DNA from: Rhodovulum sp.
Lineage (GTDB): Bacteria; Pseudomonadota; Alphaproteobacteria; Rhodobacterales; Rhodobacteraceae
Assembly (NCBI GenBank): GCA_002706605.1
Contig: PALT01000033.1
Span: 186,001-250,000 of the forward strand
Reading direction: 5' to 3'
DNA: 64,000 nt
The position numbers were made by a program, and so were the translations under genes. The notes under the pieces are model-generated. The model was not told the origin of the DNA, did no database searches, and saw only the letters and a program-made list of their open reading frames with translations. Each line of letters begins with the position of its first letter. Position 1 is the stretch's first letter. Of this stretch, positions 7,513-16,951 are shown one piece after another.

Positions 7513-8520
7513 TTAACGGGGCATTTCGACGTCCACCCAGACCAGATTGTGGCGCGATGCGCGCGCGATGGTGTCGGCCCATTCGGGATCGGCGGGGCGA
7601 AATACGCCGCCGTCTGTGACGCGCAGGTCGGGCGCGGGCAGGACATAATCGACCCGCATCAACCCGACACCGATCTCGCGCCAATCCGCCGTGTAGGTCG
7701 CCCCGTCCGCGCCGGTTTGCGCGGGATCGGTAAACAGACCACCCGTCAGGGTCGCCGCCATCGCATGGCTCTGGCCATCGCCGTGATCGGGGTCAAGGTT
7801 CGCATCCCCCGCCAGAACATAGCGCCCCGTTGGCGGCACGAACGGCAGGTCTCCATTAAGATAGCGGGTCCAGAACAACAGCTCATCCTTATTGCGGCGG
7901 CCATTGCGATCCTCGGGGCCGTCAAACACCGGCGGGGTGGCGTGGTAGGTCAACAGATGCAGGGGGCCGTCGGGCGTGTCGATGCTCAGGTCCCAGTGCG
8001 ACAAGCTGCTAAGACGCTGGATCGCCTGCACCTCGGCGGATGGAAAGGGCGTGCCATCGGGATGCGTCGGCAAATCCGCATCGGGCAGGTCGGCCCACAA
8101 GAATTCGGTGAAGTCGACAAAGGACGTGATGGGATAGCGCGACAGGACGACCATGCCGCCCTCACCGGTAAAACGCCCGTATCCTTGGGCGTCGCCCGCA
8201 TTGTCGGTATAGCCATTGCCGGTGTGATCCAACCCCGTGCGGAGCCCCGCGTTGGGCGGGCGCGTGAACACGTGCGCCATTTGGTGACCGGCGGCGGACA
8301 GGGCCGTGCGCAGTTCATCCGCCGCGACCCCGCCGTAATCGTAATCAATCCCCTGCAGCACAATCACATCCGGCGCCACATGGGCGATCACGGACAAAAC
8401 GGCGGCGACTTGGGGGTCTTTGCCGTCGCGCAAATCACGGATCAACAGGCCGGGCGCGCGACGGGACAGTTCGGTGTTATAGGTGGCGATGCGGATCGGC
8501 TCGGCCCACGCCGCGCCCAT
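7513..8520 (-). CDS. Endonuclease/exonuclease/phosphatase-family protein, probably exported
   Basis: The fold is that of the DNase I-like phosphodiesterases: an IRIATYNTELSRR opening, GDANLDPDHGDG near two thirds of the length, RVDYVLP, and a terminal SRHNLVWVDVEM with the catalytic histidine. The usual metal-binding Glu after the second strand (LQE) reads LQGIDYD here. The substrate is unknown. The start is a problem. The first in-frame ATG that avoids the upstream gene is 8520, but the residues before it (RRYWATACLILWAWMGAAWA) look like a signal peptide and have no ATG, GTG or TTG in front. An ATG at 8661 inside the upstream gene would include them. Confidence 0.75.
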   Translation of the reverse strand: MGAAWAEPIRIATYNTELSRRAPGLLIRDLRDGKDPQVAAVLSVIAHVAPDVIVLQGIDYDYGGVAADELRTALSAAGHQMAHVFTRPPNAGLRTGLDHTGNGYTDNAGDAQGYGRFTGEGGMVVLSRYPITSFVDFTEFLWADLPDADLPTHPDGTPFPSAEVQAIQRLSSLSHWDLSIDTPDGPLHLLTYHATPPVFDGPEDRNGRRNKDELLFWTRYLNGDLPFVPPTGRYVLAGDANLDPDHGDGQSHAMAATLTGGLFTDPAQTGADGATYTADWREIGVGLMRVDYVLPAPDLRVTDGGVFRPADPEWADTIARASRHNLVWVDVEMPR

Positions 8521-8534
8521 CCACGCCCACAGGA

Positions 8535-9410
8535 TCAGACAGGCTGTAGCCCAGTATCGGCGATGAACGCCTCGGTCTGGCGGCGCTGTTCGCAGATCAG
8601 ATGTGCGATGCGTTGCACCGCGATGCCGCGCATGAACAGGCTTGCTGGCAATAGGGCCCATGCGGTCACCGTCCAGATCAGGGTGTGCGAGTTCTCAAAC
8701 GTCAGCGTGTCGACCATGCTGGTCAGGAATGTCACGCCCGCCGGAAACAGGAATGGCAGCAAGAAGCCTAACAAAAGGTTAACGCGCGCCGCCCGTTGCA
8801 GGCGTTCCACCACATCCCCGCCCGTCGTCGGGTCAAAGGTCGGAAGGTTCACCCACACGTTGAAGTTCCCGTTGCGCAGTGGCCAGTTGTAAAGGCGCAG
8901 CACGATGGAAAACGCGGCAATCGACGCGATCGAGACCACATAGGCCAGACCGGCGGCCGAGCGCGTGATGTTCACCGTCTGACCGGGCGTGTTATCGGGC
9001 AACATCAGCAAAAACAGGTGTACGGGGCTATAGGGGAAGTCCATCACATGCCCCATCAGCATACCAACCGCCGCGACAAAGCTATTGGGGACGTTCGGAT
9101 CAATCTGCGAGCGGCAGATCACGGACACCAGAAACACCGAAATAAACATCGCACCAAAACGGATGCGGTTGAACGGCGGGGCGTCGCGGAATTCGATCAG
9201 GCCGGGATAGGTGGCAGTGTATTCAAAGATCACCAGACCCGCCGCCAAAATAGCGGCCAGCGCAACGACCTGCGCCACGTCCGACGACACCGTCGGCAAC
9301 AGCAAGGAGGGCGTTGCAATCAGCAACACGACCAGAAATGCGCGCGCAATCACGCCTGTCGCATGTGAAATCACTGCCTTCGTTCCCCAACCCGGACTGA
9401 CCTGGTGCAT
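8535..9410 (-). CDS. Multi-pass membrane protein of unknown function
   Basis: The 291-residue protein has about seven hydrophobic helices, for example AFLVVLLIATPSLLLP, VVALAAILAAGLVIF, FGAMFISVFLVSVI and LLLGFLLPFLFPAGVTFL. They are separated by short loops, with a polar loop around HLFLLMLPDNTPGQ. I recognise no family signature. The start is the ATG at 9410, where AAGGA stands upstream; the longer frame from 9473 is less likely. Its 3' end abuts the phosphodiesterase-like gene, and both lie between leuD and leuB, so they may share a transcript with each other. No link to leucine synthesis is visible. Confidence 0.75.
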   Translation of the reverse strand: MHQVSPGWGTKAVISHATGVIARAFLVVLLIATPSLLLPTVSSDVAQVVALAAILAAGLVIFEYTATYPGLIEFRDAPPFNRIRFGAMFISVFLVSVICRSQIDPNVPNSFVAAVGMLMGHVMDFPYSPVHLFLLMLPDNTPGQTVNITRSAAGLAYVVSIASIAAFSIVLRLYNWPLRNGNFNVWVNLPTFDPTTGGDVVERLQRAARVNLLLGFLLPFLFPAGVTFLTSMVDTLTFENSHTLIWTVTAWALLPASLFMRGIAVQRIAHLICEQRRQTEAFIADTGLQPV

Positions 9411-9578
9411 TGCCAGGTCCTTGTTCCATTTGGTGTTCCGCAAATTATGGCGCGGCGCCTCAATCTTGCCCAATTTTTGCCTACTTTCACAATGTTCAGC
9501 AACAACTTGTTAAATAAGACAAAAGCTTTCGGGCAATTTCGTGGAGAAAGTGTCGCGACTTTACATCAAAAAGTTATC

Positions 9579-9614
9579 AAAAAAGCGCCCTCCGTATGGG
9601 AGAGCGCTAGATTT
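9579..9614 (-). terminator. Terminator after leuD
   Basis: AGCGC and CTCC pair with GGGAG and GCGCT around GTAT, with A and T tracts at both outer sides. It lies 45 bases after the leuD stop. The AT-rich stretch 9460-9560 upstream of the membrane-protein gene probably holds that gene's promoter, but no clear boxes can be fixed. Confidence 0.65.
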
Positions 9615-9658
9615 TGTATACTTTTGACTAGGTAACCCAAGGGGCCGCCTTAATCTGG

Positions 9659-10264
9659 TCACACCCAGGGGCGCGCCTGTGCTGCGGCACCTTCAAAGGC
9701 GGTGATCGACGATTCCTTCTCCATCGTCAGACCGATGTCATCCAGACCGTTCAGCAGGCAGTGCTTTTTGAACGCGTCGACCTCAAACGGGAATTCAACG
9801 CCGTCCGAGCTGGTGATGATCTGGTTTTCCAGATCAACGGTCATGCGGGCGTTTGCCCCCTTTTCGGCGTCCTTCATCAGGGCGTCGACCTGTTCCTGCG
9901 GCAGGACAATCGGCAACATCCCGTTTTTGAACGAGTTGTTATAGAAGATGTCCGCGAAGGAGGTCGAGATGATGACCTTGATGCCGAAATCGGCCAGAGC
10001 CCACGGCGCGTGTTCACGCGACGAGCCACAGCCAAAGTTATCACCGGCAACGAGGATCGAGGCCTCACGGTACTGCGGTTTGTTCAGGACGAAATCGGGG
10101 ATTTCGTTGCCCTGACGGTCATAGCGCATCTCGTCAAACAGGTTCACACCCAGACCCGAGCGTTTGATCGTCTTCAAGAAGATCTTGGGGATGATCATGT
10201 CCGTGTCGATGTTGACCAGCGGCATGGGGGCAGCGATGCCCGTGACTGTTTCAAACTTTTCCAT
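9659..10264 (-). CDS. leuD: 3-isopropylmalate dehydratase, small subunit
   Basis: This is the swivelling domain of isopropylmalate isomerase, which pairs with LeuC to convert 2- to 3-isopropylmalate. The 201-residue protein has [13 protein letters not shown] near residue 15 and the substrate-binding loop [16 protein letters not shown] near residue 75, both fully conserved in appearance. It starts 12 bases after the leuC stop, so the two subunits are made from one message. Length is normal for the bacterial LeuD family. Confidence 0.97.
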   Translation of the reverse strand: MEKFETVTGIAAPMPLVNIDTDMIIPKIFLKTIKRSGLGVNLFDEMRYDRQGNEIPDFVLNKPQYREASILVAGDNFGCGSSREHAPWALADFGIKVIISTSFADIFYNNSFKNGMLPIVLPQEQVDALMKDAEKGANARMTVDLENQIITSSDGVEFPFEVDAFKKHCLLNGLDDIGLTMEKESSITAFEGAAAQARPWV

Positions 10265-10276
10265 AGTGCCAGATCC

Positions 10277-11686
<1,410 letters not shown>

Positions 11687-11749
11687 ATCGGTCCTCTCCC
11701 GCGGGTGTTTCAGGTACTAGGAAGTGAAATGGAAAAAGAGGGCACTGCC

Positions 11750-11836
11750 TTATAGGCGTGCCAGAACCGTCAGCGTCGCGCCGAAGAACCGCCAAGGCAG
11801 GCGGGCGCGGTCGTCCATGTCGAAAATCCGTTTCAT
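11750..11836 (-). CDS. Possible 28-residue ORF upstream of leuC
   Basis: On the minus strand an ATG at 11836 opens a 28-codon frame that starts MKRIFDMDDRARLPW and ends LTVLARL with TAA, 63 bases before leuC. The protein would be basic and amphipathic. Four leucine codons lie in its second half, so a leucine leader peptide was considered, but I see no terminator/antiterminator pair between it and leuC, and its ribosome site is weak (AAAGAG, rather far). It may be a small protein or chance. Confidence 0.3.
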   Translation of the reverse strand: MKRIFDMDDRARLPWRFFGATLTVLARL

Positions 11837-11931
11837 GCGCGTTCAGATACTCTTTTGAACTGAGTCTCGCAAGAGGTGGCGCTTGCCATAGGGGGGACCT
11901 CGCCCCATCATCAAAGGCGAGAGGGGACATC

Positions 11932-13257
11932 ATGGAAGCAGACGCCGCAAGCCTATTGAACCAGATCGCACAGTTCGGTGCACAGGCCGTCGGTTTTGCC
12001 GAGAGCCTGCTGACACCCGGATGGCGGCAATATCAGGTGTTTATCATCATTGCCCTGCTGGCGCTGGCCCAAGGGGCGTCGTGGGTTCTGATGCCCCGCC
12101 TGCGCGAACAGATGCGCGAACTTGAGGGGTGGCCGAAATGGCGGTTGCGGGCGTTGTTGGTGCTGCACCGGCGGACGCGGTTGATCCTGTTCGTCATTCT
12201 GGCGTGGGGCACGACGTGGATCATGCGCGAAACCACATGGCCCTCTCGCAGCTATCTGATCGGCGTGGTGGCGACCTTGGCGACCGCGTGGTTGCTGGTC
12301 GGACTGGCGGCGCGGTTGGTGCGCAACCCGTTTTTGCGCAAGGTGGTGACGTGGGTTCTGTGGGCCTATGCGACGATCTATATCCTCGGTCTGTCGGGGG
12401 ATGTGTCCGCGTTTCTGGACGATATCGCGGTGACGTTCGGAAGTTTCCGCATTTCGGCCTTGGTGGTGTTCAAGGCCCTGTTCGTGACCGGTGTCTTGCT
12501 GACGCTGGCGCGGGTGACGTCGCAAACCACGGCGTCGCGACTGCGGGGGAACGACGACATTTCCCCGTCCATGCAGGTTCTGGTCATCAAGATCGTGCAA
12601 ACGATTCTCTATGGGTCTGCCTTCTTTATCGGGCTCAAGGCGGTGGGGTTCGACCTGACCGGTCTGGCGGTTCTGTCGGGTGCGATCGGTGTCGGTCTGG
12701 GCTTTGGTCTGCAAAAGGTGGTGTCGAACCTTGTGTCCGGCGTGATCATCCTGCTGGACAAGTCGATCAAGCCCGGCGACGTGATTTCCCTTGGCGATAC
12801 GTTCGGGTGGATCAACGCCCTTGGCGCGCGGTATGTGTCCGTGGTCACGCGGGACGGCAAGGAATACCTGATTCCGAATGAGGACCTGATCACCAATAAG
12901 GTGGTGAACTGGTCCCACACCAATGATTTCGTGCGTTTGGACATCTTTTTCGGCACCTCCTACCATGATGATCCGCATAAAGTGCGGGAACTGGCGGTGG
13001 CGGCTGCGGCCAGTGTGGGGCGTGTCCTGAAGGACCGCGCGCCGGTTTGTCATATCGTCGGATTTGGCGATAGTTCGGTGGATTATATCCTGCGGTTCTG
13101 GATTTCGGACCCGTCCGCGGGCCTGACCAACGTCAAGGGCGCGGTCTATCTGGGCCTGTGGGACAGCTTTCAGGAACATGGCATTTCCATCCCCTTCCCG
13201 CAGCGCGAAGTCACCTTGTTGAACACATCCCCACACGCGAACGATACGGTTGGTTGA
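11932..13257 (+). CDS. MscS-family mechanosensitive channel
   Basis: This inner-membrane protein of 441 residues has several hydrophobic helices in the first 240 residues, followed by the MscS core. The pore helix is GLAVLSGAIGVGLGFGLQKVVSNLVSGVIILLDKSI in two halves near residues 246-280, then the beta domain GDVISLGDTFGWINALGARYVSVVTRDGKEYLIPNEDLI. The family opens under membrane tension to release solutes. The start at 11932 is preceded by GAGGGG; an ATG at 11758 in the same frame has no support and overlaps the leuC upstream region. It is alone on its strand, with no terminator obvious before the next gene. Confidence 0.9.
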   Translation: MEADAASLLNQIAQFGAQAVGFAESLLTPGWRQYQVFIIIALLALAQGASWVLMPRLREQMRELEGWPKWRLRALLVLHRRTRLILFVILAWGTTWIMRETTWPSRSYLIGVVATLATAWLLVGLAARLVRNPFLRKVVTWVLWAYATIYILGLSGDVSAFLDDIAVTFGSFRISALVVFKALFVTGVLLTLARVTSQTTASRLRGNDDISPSMQVLVIKIVQTILYGSAFFIGLKAVGFDLTGLAVLSGAIGVGLGFGLQKVVSNLVSGVIILLDKSIKPGDVISLGDTFGWINALGARYVSVVTRDGKEYLIPNEDLITNKVVNWSHTNDFVRLDIFFGTSYHDDPHKVRELAVAAAASVGRVLKDRAPVCHIVGFGDSSVDYILRFWISDPSAGLTNVKGAVYLGLWDSFQEHGISIPFPQREVTLLNTSPHANDTVG

Positions 13258-13328
13258 GATTCCCCGCGCGCGGTGCTATTTTTGGCCTATCCAGCGCCGG
13301 GGATATCGGCGTTTATCTTAGGAGGACC

Positions 13329-13388
13329 ATGTCCTGTCTCATCAAGCGGATGCGGCACCCAGCAATGCCGCAGCGGGCGCCCCAATGA
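13329..13388 (+). CDS. 19-codon ORF with a strong ribosome site, overlapping rsfS
   Basis: AGGAGG at 13320-13325 stands four bases before an ATG that opens MSCLIKRMRHPAMPQRAPQ and stops with TGA overlapping the rsfS ATG (ATGA). This is the best ribosome site in the region, and rsfS itself has none, so rsfS may be translated by re-initiation after this ORF. Alternatively it marks an old, longer rsfS start now out of frame: the rsfS frame upstream of its ATG is open and reads SHQADAAPSNAAAGAP. Confidence 0.4.
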   Translation: MSCLIKRMRHPAMPQRAPQ

Positions 13389-13753
13389 CGACGCCGCCCA
13401 TCGAAGCCACCAGCGAATTGCTTTTGGCCGAAATCATCGAGTCCCTGAACGACGACAAAGCCGAGGAAATCGTGCAGATCGATCTGCGCGGCAAATCGGC
13501 TATGGCGGACCATATGGTCGTGTGCTCGGGCCGCTCTTCGCGTCAGGTTGGCGCGATTTCGGAAAAGCTGGCTGATCGTCTGAAACAAAAATTCGGACGG
13601 CACTGCAAGGTCGAGGGCAAGGGTCAGGGCGATTGGGTTCTGATCGACGCGGGTGACGTGATTGTCCACGTGTTCCGTCCCGAAGTGCGCGAGTTCTACC
13701 AGATCGAAAAGATGTGGCTGCCGGTTGGCGGGGCCGCACCGACACAGAACTGA
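13385..13753 (+). CDS. rsfS: Ribosome silencing factor
   Basis: This small cytosolic protein binds ribosomal protein L14 and blocks joining of the subunits in poor growth conditions. The 122 residues contain the family core: LLLAEIIESLNDDKAEEIV, GKSAMADHMVVCSGRSSRQV and the C-terminal GDWVLIDAGDVIVHVFRPEVREFYQIEKMW. The ATG is preceded by no clear ribosome site but overlaps a 19-codon ORF that has one. Its stop overlaps the rlmH start (TGATG), the usual rsfS-rlmH pair. Confidence 0.95.
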   Translation: MTTPPIEATSELLLAEIIESLNDDKAEEIVQIDLRGKSAMADHMVVCSGRSSRQVGAISEKLADRLKQKFGRHCKVEGKGQGDWVLIDAGDVIVHVFRPEVREFYQIEKMWLPVGGAAPTQN

Positions 13754-14223
13754 TGCGTGTACATATCTGCGCGGTGGGTCGGTTGCGTACCGGCCCCGAG
13801 CGCGATTTGATTGATGACTACCTTAAACGGTTCGACCGGACGGGGCGTGCTCTTGGGCTTGGGCCTGTGCAAATCCATGAGGTCGAGGATAAAAAAGGTG
13901 GCGGAATGGCCGCCGAGGCCGCGCTGTTGGATCGGGTGATCCCCAAAGGCGCGATGATCTGTACCATGGATGAGCGCGGCAAACTGATCACGTCGCCCGA
14001 TTTCGCCCAGACCATGGGCAGGTGGCGCGATGGTGGATGTTCGGATTTGGCATTTATCATTGGCGGTGCAGACGGGATTGATCCCGAACTGCGGGCCCGC
14101 GCGGATTTCTCGTTGTCCTTTGGCAAAATGGTCTGGCCGCATATGTTGGTGCGCGTGATGTTGTCAGAACAGCTCTATCGGGCGGCATCCATCCTGTCGG
14201 GATCACCCTATCACCGCGCCTAG
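13753..14223 (+). CDS. rlmH: 23S rRNA (pseudouridine(1915)-N3)-methyltransferase
   Basis: This SPOUT-class methyltransferase acts on pseudouridine 1915 of 23S rRNA in the assembled ribosome. The 156-residue protein has the SAM-binding trefoil-knot segments LAFIIGGADGIDPELR (about residues 100-115) and SLSFGKMVWPHMLVRVMLSEQLYRA near the C-terminus, in the family order and length. The start overlaps the rsfS stop by one base. The longer frame from 13714 is an artefact. Confidence 0.96.
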   Translation: MRVHICAVGRLRTGPERDLIDDYLKRFDRTGRALGLGPVQIHEVEDKKGGGMAAEAALLDRVIPKGAMICTMDERGKLITSPDFAQTMGRWRDGGCSDLAFIIGGADGIDPELRARADFSLSFGKMVWPHMLVRVMLSEQLYRAASILSGSPYHRA

Positions 14224-14292
14224 GTAAAACGGCGGTTGTCCAATCGCGCGACGGGTCCTAGAAACAGGACAACGATCCAAGAGGGAAGCGCG

Positions 14293-15813
14293 ATGTCGAC
14301 AGTCAAACCCGTAGTTCTGTGTATTCTGGATGGGTGGGGCAAACGCCTTGAGACCGGCGCGAACGCGCCCGCGCTGGCCCAGACGCCGAACTTTGACCGG
14401 ATCATGTCGAGCTGTCCCAATGCCGAGTTGATCACGCATGGTCCCGATGTGGGTCTGCCGACCGGTCAAATGGGCAATTCCGAGGTTGGCCACACCAATA
14501 TCGGCGCGGGCCGCGTTGTGGCGATGGATCTGGGTCAGATCGATCTCGCTATTGAGGACGGCAGTTTTTTCCAGAACGATGCGATTTTGAGTTTCATTGC
14601 CAAGGTGAAAGACAGAGGGGGTCGCGCCCATCTGATGGGGGTGATTTCCGATGGCGGGGTGCATGGGCATCTGAACCACGTTCTGGCCGCCGCGAAGATG
14701 ATCACCGATGCAGGCGTGCCGGTGGTGATCCACGCGATCACCGACGGGCGCGATGTGGCGCCGAAATCTGCGGATGCGTTTATGGCCGAGTTCGTGTCCA
14801 AGTTGCCCGAAGGGGCGGCGATTGAATCGGTCATCGGGCGCTATTACGCGATGGATCGCGACAATCGGTGGGAACGCGTCAGCCTTGCCTATCATGCGAT
14901 GGTCAACGGCATGGGCGAGGAGTGCACCTCGGCCGAGCAGGCGGTTGAGGCGGCCTATGCGCGCGGCGAAACGGATGAGTTCATCCTGCCCAGCGTCATC
15001 AACGATCCGGCGGGTATCAAGGATGGCGACGGGGTGTTCTGTTTGAACTTCCGTGCCGACCGTGCGCGTGAAATCCTGCGCGCGATTGGTGAGCCGGGGT
15101 TTGCGGATTTCGAGACCGGCACGCGGCCCGACCTGTCGGCGCTGTTGGGGATGGTGGAATATTCCGAGGGTCACAACGGGTATATGACCACCGCCTATCC
15201 GAAACGATCAATCGTCAATACCCTGGGCGAATGGGTGGCGAAACAAGGGCTGCGTCAGTTCCGTTTGGCCGAGACCGAGAAATACCCGCATGTGACGTTT
15301 TTCCTGAACGGCGGCAAAGAGACCCCCGAAGTGGGTGAGGATCGCCACATGGCCCCGTCGCCCAAGGTTGCGACCTATGATCTGCAGCCTGAGATGAGCG
15401 CGCCCGAGGTGACCGAGAATTTCGTCAAGGCGATCAAGGGCGGCTATGACCTGATCGTGGTGAATTACGCGAACCCCGATATGGTCGGGCACACCGGTGA
15501 TCTGGGTGCCGCGATCAAAGCCTGTGAGGCGGTGGATAGCGGTTTGGGTGAGGCGTTGGATGCGCTGGCCGAGGTGGGGGGCGCGATGATCGTGACCGCC
15601 GATCACGGGAATTGCGAAACCATGGTCGATCCCGAAACCGGTGGGCCGCATACCGCGCATACGCTGAACCTTGTGCCGGTTGTGATGGTGGGTGGACCTG
15701 CGGGCGCGACGTTGAAAAACGGGCGTCTGTCGGATCTGGCCCCCACCGTTCTGGCCCTGATGGGGCTAGAGCAGCCCGAGGAAATGACAGGGCAGAGCCT
15801 GATCCAATCATGA
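14293..15813 (+). CDS. gpmI: 2,3-bisphosphoglycerate-independent phosphoglycerate mutase
   Basis: This glycolytic enzyme interconverts 3- and 2-phosphoglycerate using two Mn ions. The 506 residues belong to the alkaline-phosphatase superfamily. VVLCILDGWG starts the metal-binding domain, and the catalytic serine is in TGQMGNSEVGHTNIGAGR (about residue 62). Later metal ligands are in MVGHTGDLGAAIKACEAVD and TADHGNCETM, the latter near residue 440. The start is preceded by GAGGGA. The stop overlaps the EnvC-like gene start (ATGA). Confidence 0.97.
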   Translation: MSTVKPVVLCILDGWGKRLETGANAPALAQTPNFDRIMSSCPNAELITHGPDVGLPTGQMGNSEVGHTNIGAGRVVAMDLGQIDLAIEDGSFFQNDAILSFIAKVKDRGGRAHLMGVISDGGVHGHLNHVLAAAKMITDAGVPVVIHAITDGRDVAPKSADAFMAEFVSKLPEGAAIESVIGRYYAMDRDNRWERVSLAYHAMVNGMGEECTSAEQAVEAAYARGETDEFILPSVINDPAGIKDGDGVFCLNFRADRAREILRAIGEPGFADFETGTRPDLSALLGMVEYSEGHNGYMTTAYPKRSIVNTLGEWVAKQGLRQFRLAETEKYPHVTFFLNGGKETPEVGEDRHMAPSPKVATYDLQPEMSAPEVTENFVKAIKGGYDLIVVNYANPDMVGHTGDLGAAIKACEAVDSGLGEALDALAEVGGAMIVTADHGNCETMVDPETGGPHTAHTLNLVPVVMVGGPAGATLKNGRLSDLAPTVLALMGLEQPEEMTGQSLIQS

Positions 15814-16946
15814 TCAAACGACTGGGGATGATCGTGGGCTTTTGGCTGGTGGCGGTGCTGCCGGCTATGGCGCAGGTCGACCCGGTCTCAACGGCACGTC
15901 GCGCCGCGCAACAATTGGACCGCGCGGGCATCGCGTTGCAGGACGCCGAGGGCGCGCGGGATCGTGTGGCCGCCTTGACCCAGACCGTGCAGGCCTATGA
16001 GGAGGGCCTGATCGCACTGCGCGAGGGTCTACGTCGTGCCGCCATCCGCGAACAGGTTCTGGTGCGCGAACTGGACCTGAAACGCGAACGGATCATGCAG
16101 ATGGTGGGGGTTCTCGGGTCGATCCAAGGGTCCCCCGAGACGTTTTTGTTGCTGCACCCGTCGGGACCGTTGGGAACGGTTCGATCCGGTATGATGCTGG
16201 GCGATGTGACGCCCGCCTTGCAGGCCGAGGCGAACCAGATCGCGGCGACATTGTCCGAGGTGACGGTCCTGCGCCAGTTGCAAGAGGACGCCAAGGACAC
16301 CCTGTTGACCGGTCTGACCGGTGCACAGGCCGCCCGCACCGCCCTGAGCCAAGCGATTTCCGATCGTACGGACCTGCCGGAACGCTATGCCGCCGATCCC
16401 GAGAAACTGTTGGAACTGCTAGAGAGCACGGACACGCTTGAAGGGTTTGCCAGCGGTCTGTCGGGCCTGACGGATCAGGATGTTTTGCCCCCCGCCAGCC
16501 GGTTTGAGGACCTTCAGGGCCAATTGCCATGGCCGGTTCAGGGCACGTTGTTGCGCGCCATGAACGAGGCCGACGCCGCCGGTGTCGTGCGTCCGGGGTG
16601 GTTGATCGCGACGGGGCCACAGGCCTTGGTCACGACACCGACGGCGGCGACCGTGCGCTATGCGGGGCCATTGCTAGATTTCGGTCAGGTGATGATCATT
16701 GAACCGGCCGGTGACACGTTGGTCGTTCTGGGCGGTCTGGATCAGATTTTTGCCGAGGCGGGTGAGGTTCTGTCAGCGGGCGCGCCTTTGGGCCTGATGG
16801 GTGGGCAAGCCGACCAAACCAACGTGTTTTTGAGCGCCGCAGCACAGGGAACGGGTGCAGAACGGCCCGAAACGCTCTATATGGAAATTAGACGGAACAA
16901 TACGCCGGTGGATCCCGCCGTGTGGTTCAGGACGAAAAAGGAATGA
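15810..16946 (+). CDS. EnvC-like murein hydrolase activator
   Basis: This exported protein of 378 residues has a signal peptide (residues 1-22, ending PAMA) and a long helical coiled-coil region (about 28-225). The C-terminal LytM-like domain covers about 270-375: VRYAGPLLDFGQVMIIEPAGD and GAPLGLMGG, then LYMEIRRNNTPVDPAVWF. The metal-binding histidines of active LytM endopeptidases are absent, as in EnvC, so it should activate amidases at the division site rather than cut peptidoglycan itself. It overlaps gpmI upstream and ctpA downstream; gpmI-envC-ctpA is a recurrent order in this bacterial group. Confidence 0.88.
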   Translation: MIKRLGMIVGFWLVAVLPAMAQVDPVSTARRAAQQLDRAGIALQDAEGARDRVAALTQTVQAYEEGLIALREGLRRAAIREQVLVRELDLKRERIMQMVGVLGSIQGSPETFLLLHPSGPLGTVRSGMMLGDVTPALQAEANQIAATLSEVTVLRQLQEDAKDTLLTGLTGAQAARTALSQAISDRTDLPERYAADPEKLLELLESTDTLEGFASGLSGLTDQDVLPPASRFEDLQGQLPWPVQGTLLRAMNEADAAGVVRPGWLIATGPQALVTTPTAATVRYAGPLLDFGQVMIIEPAGDTLVVLGGLDQIFAEAGEVLSAGAPLGLMGGQADQTNVFLSAAAQGTGAERPETLYMEIRRNNTPVDPAVWFRTKKE

Positions 16947-16951
16947 CCTGC

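Noticed and set aside
11687-11931. Leucine attenuator upstream of leuC
   Set aside because: No terminator/antiterminator pair and no run of leucine codons; only a small ORF with scattered leucines.
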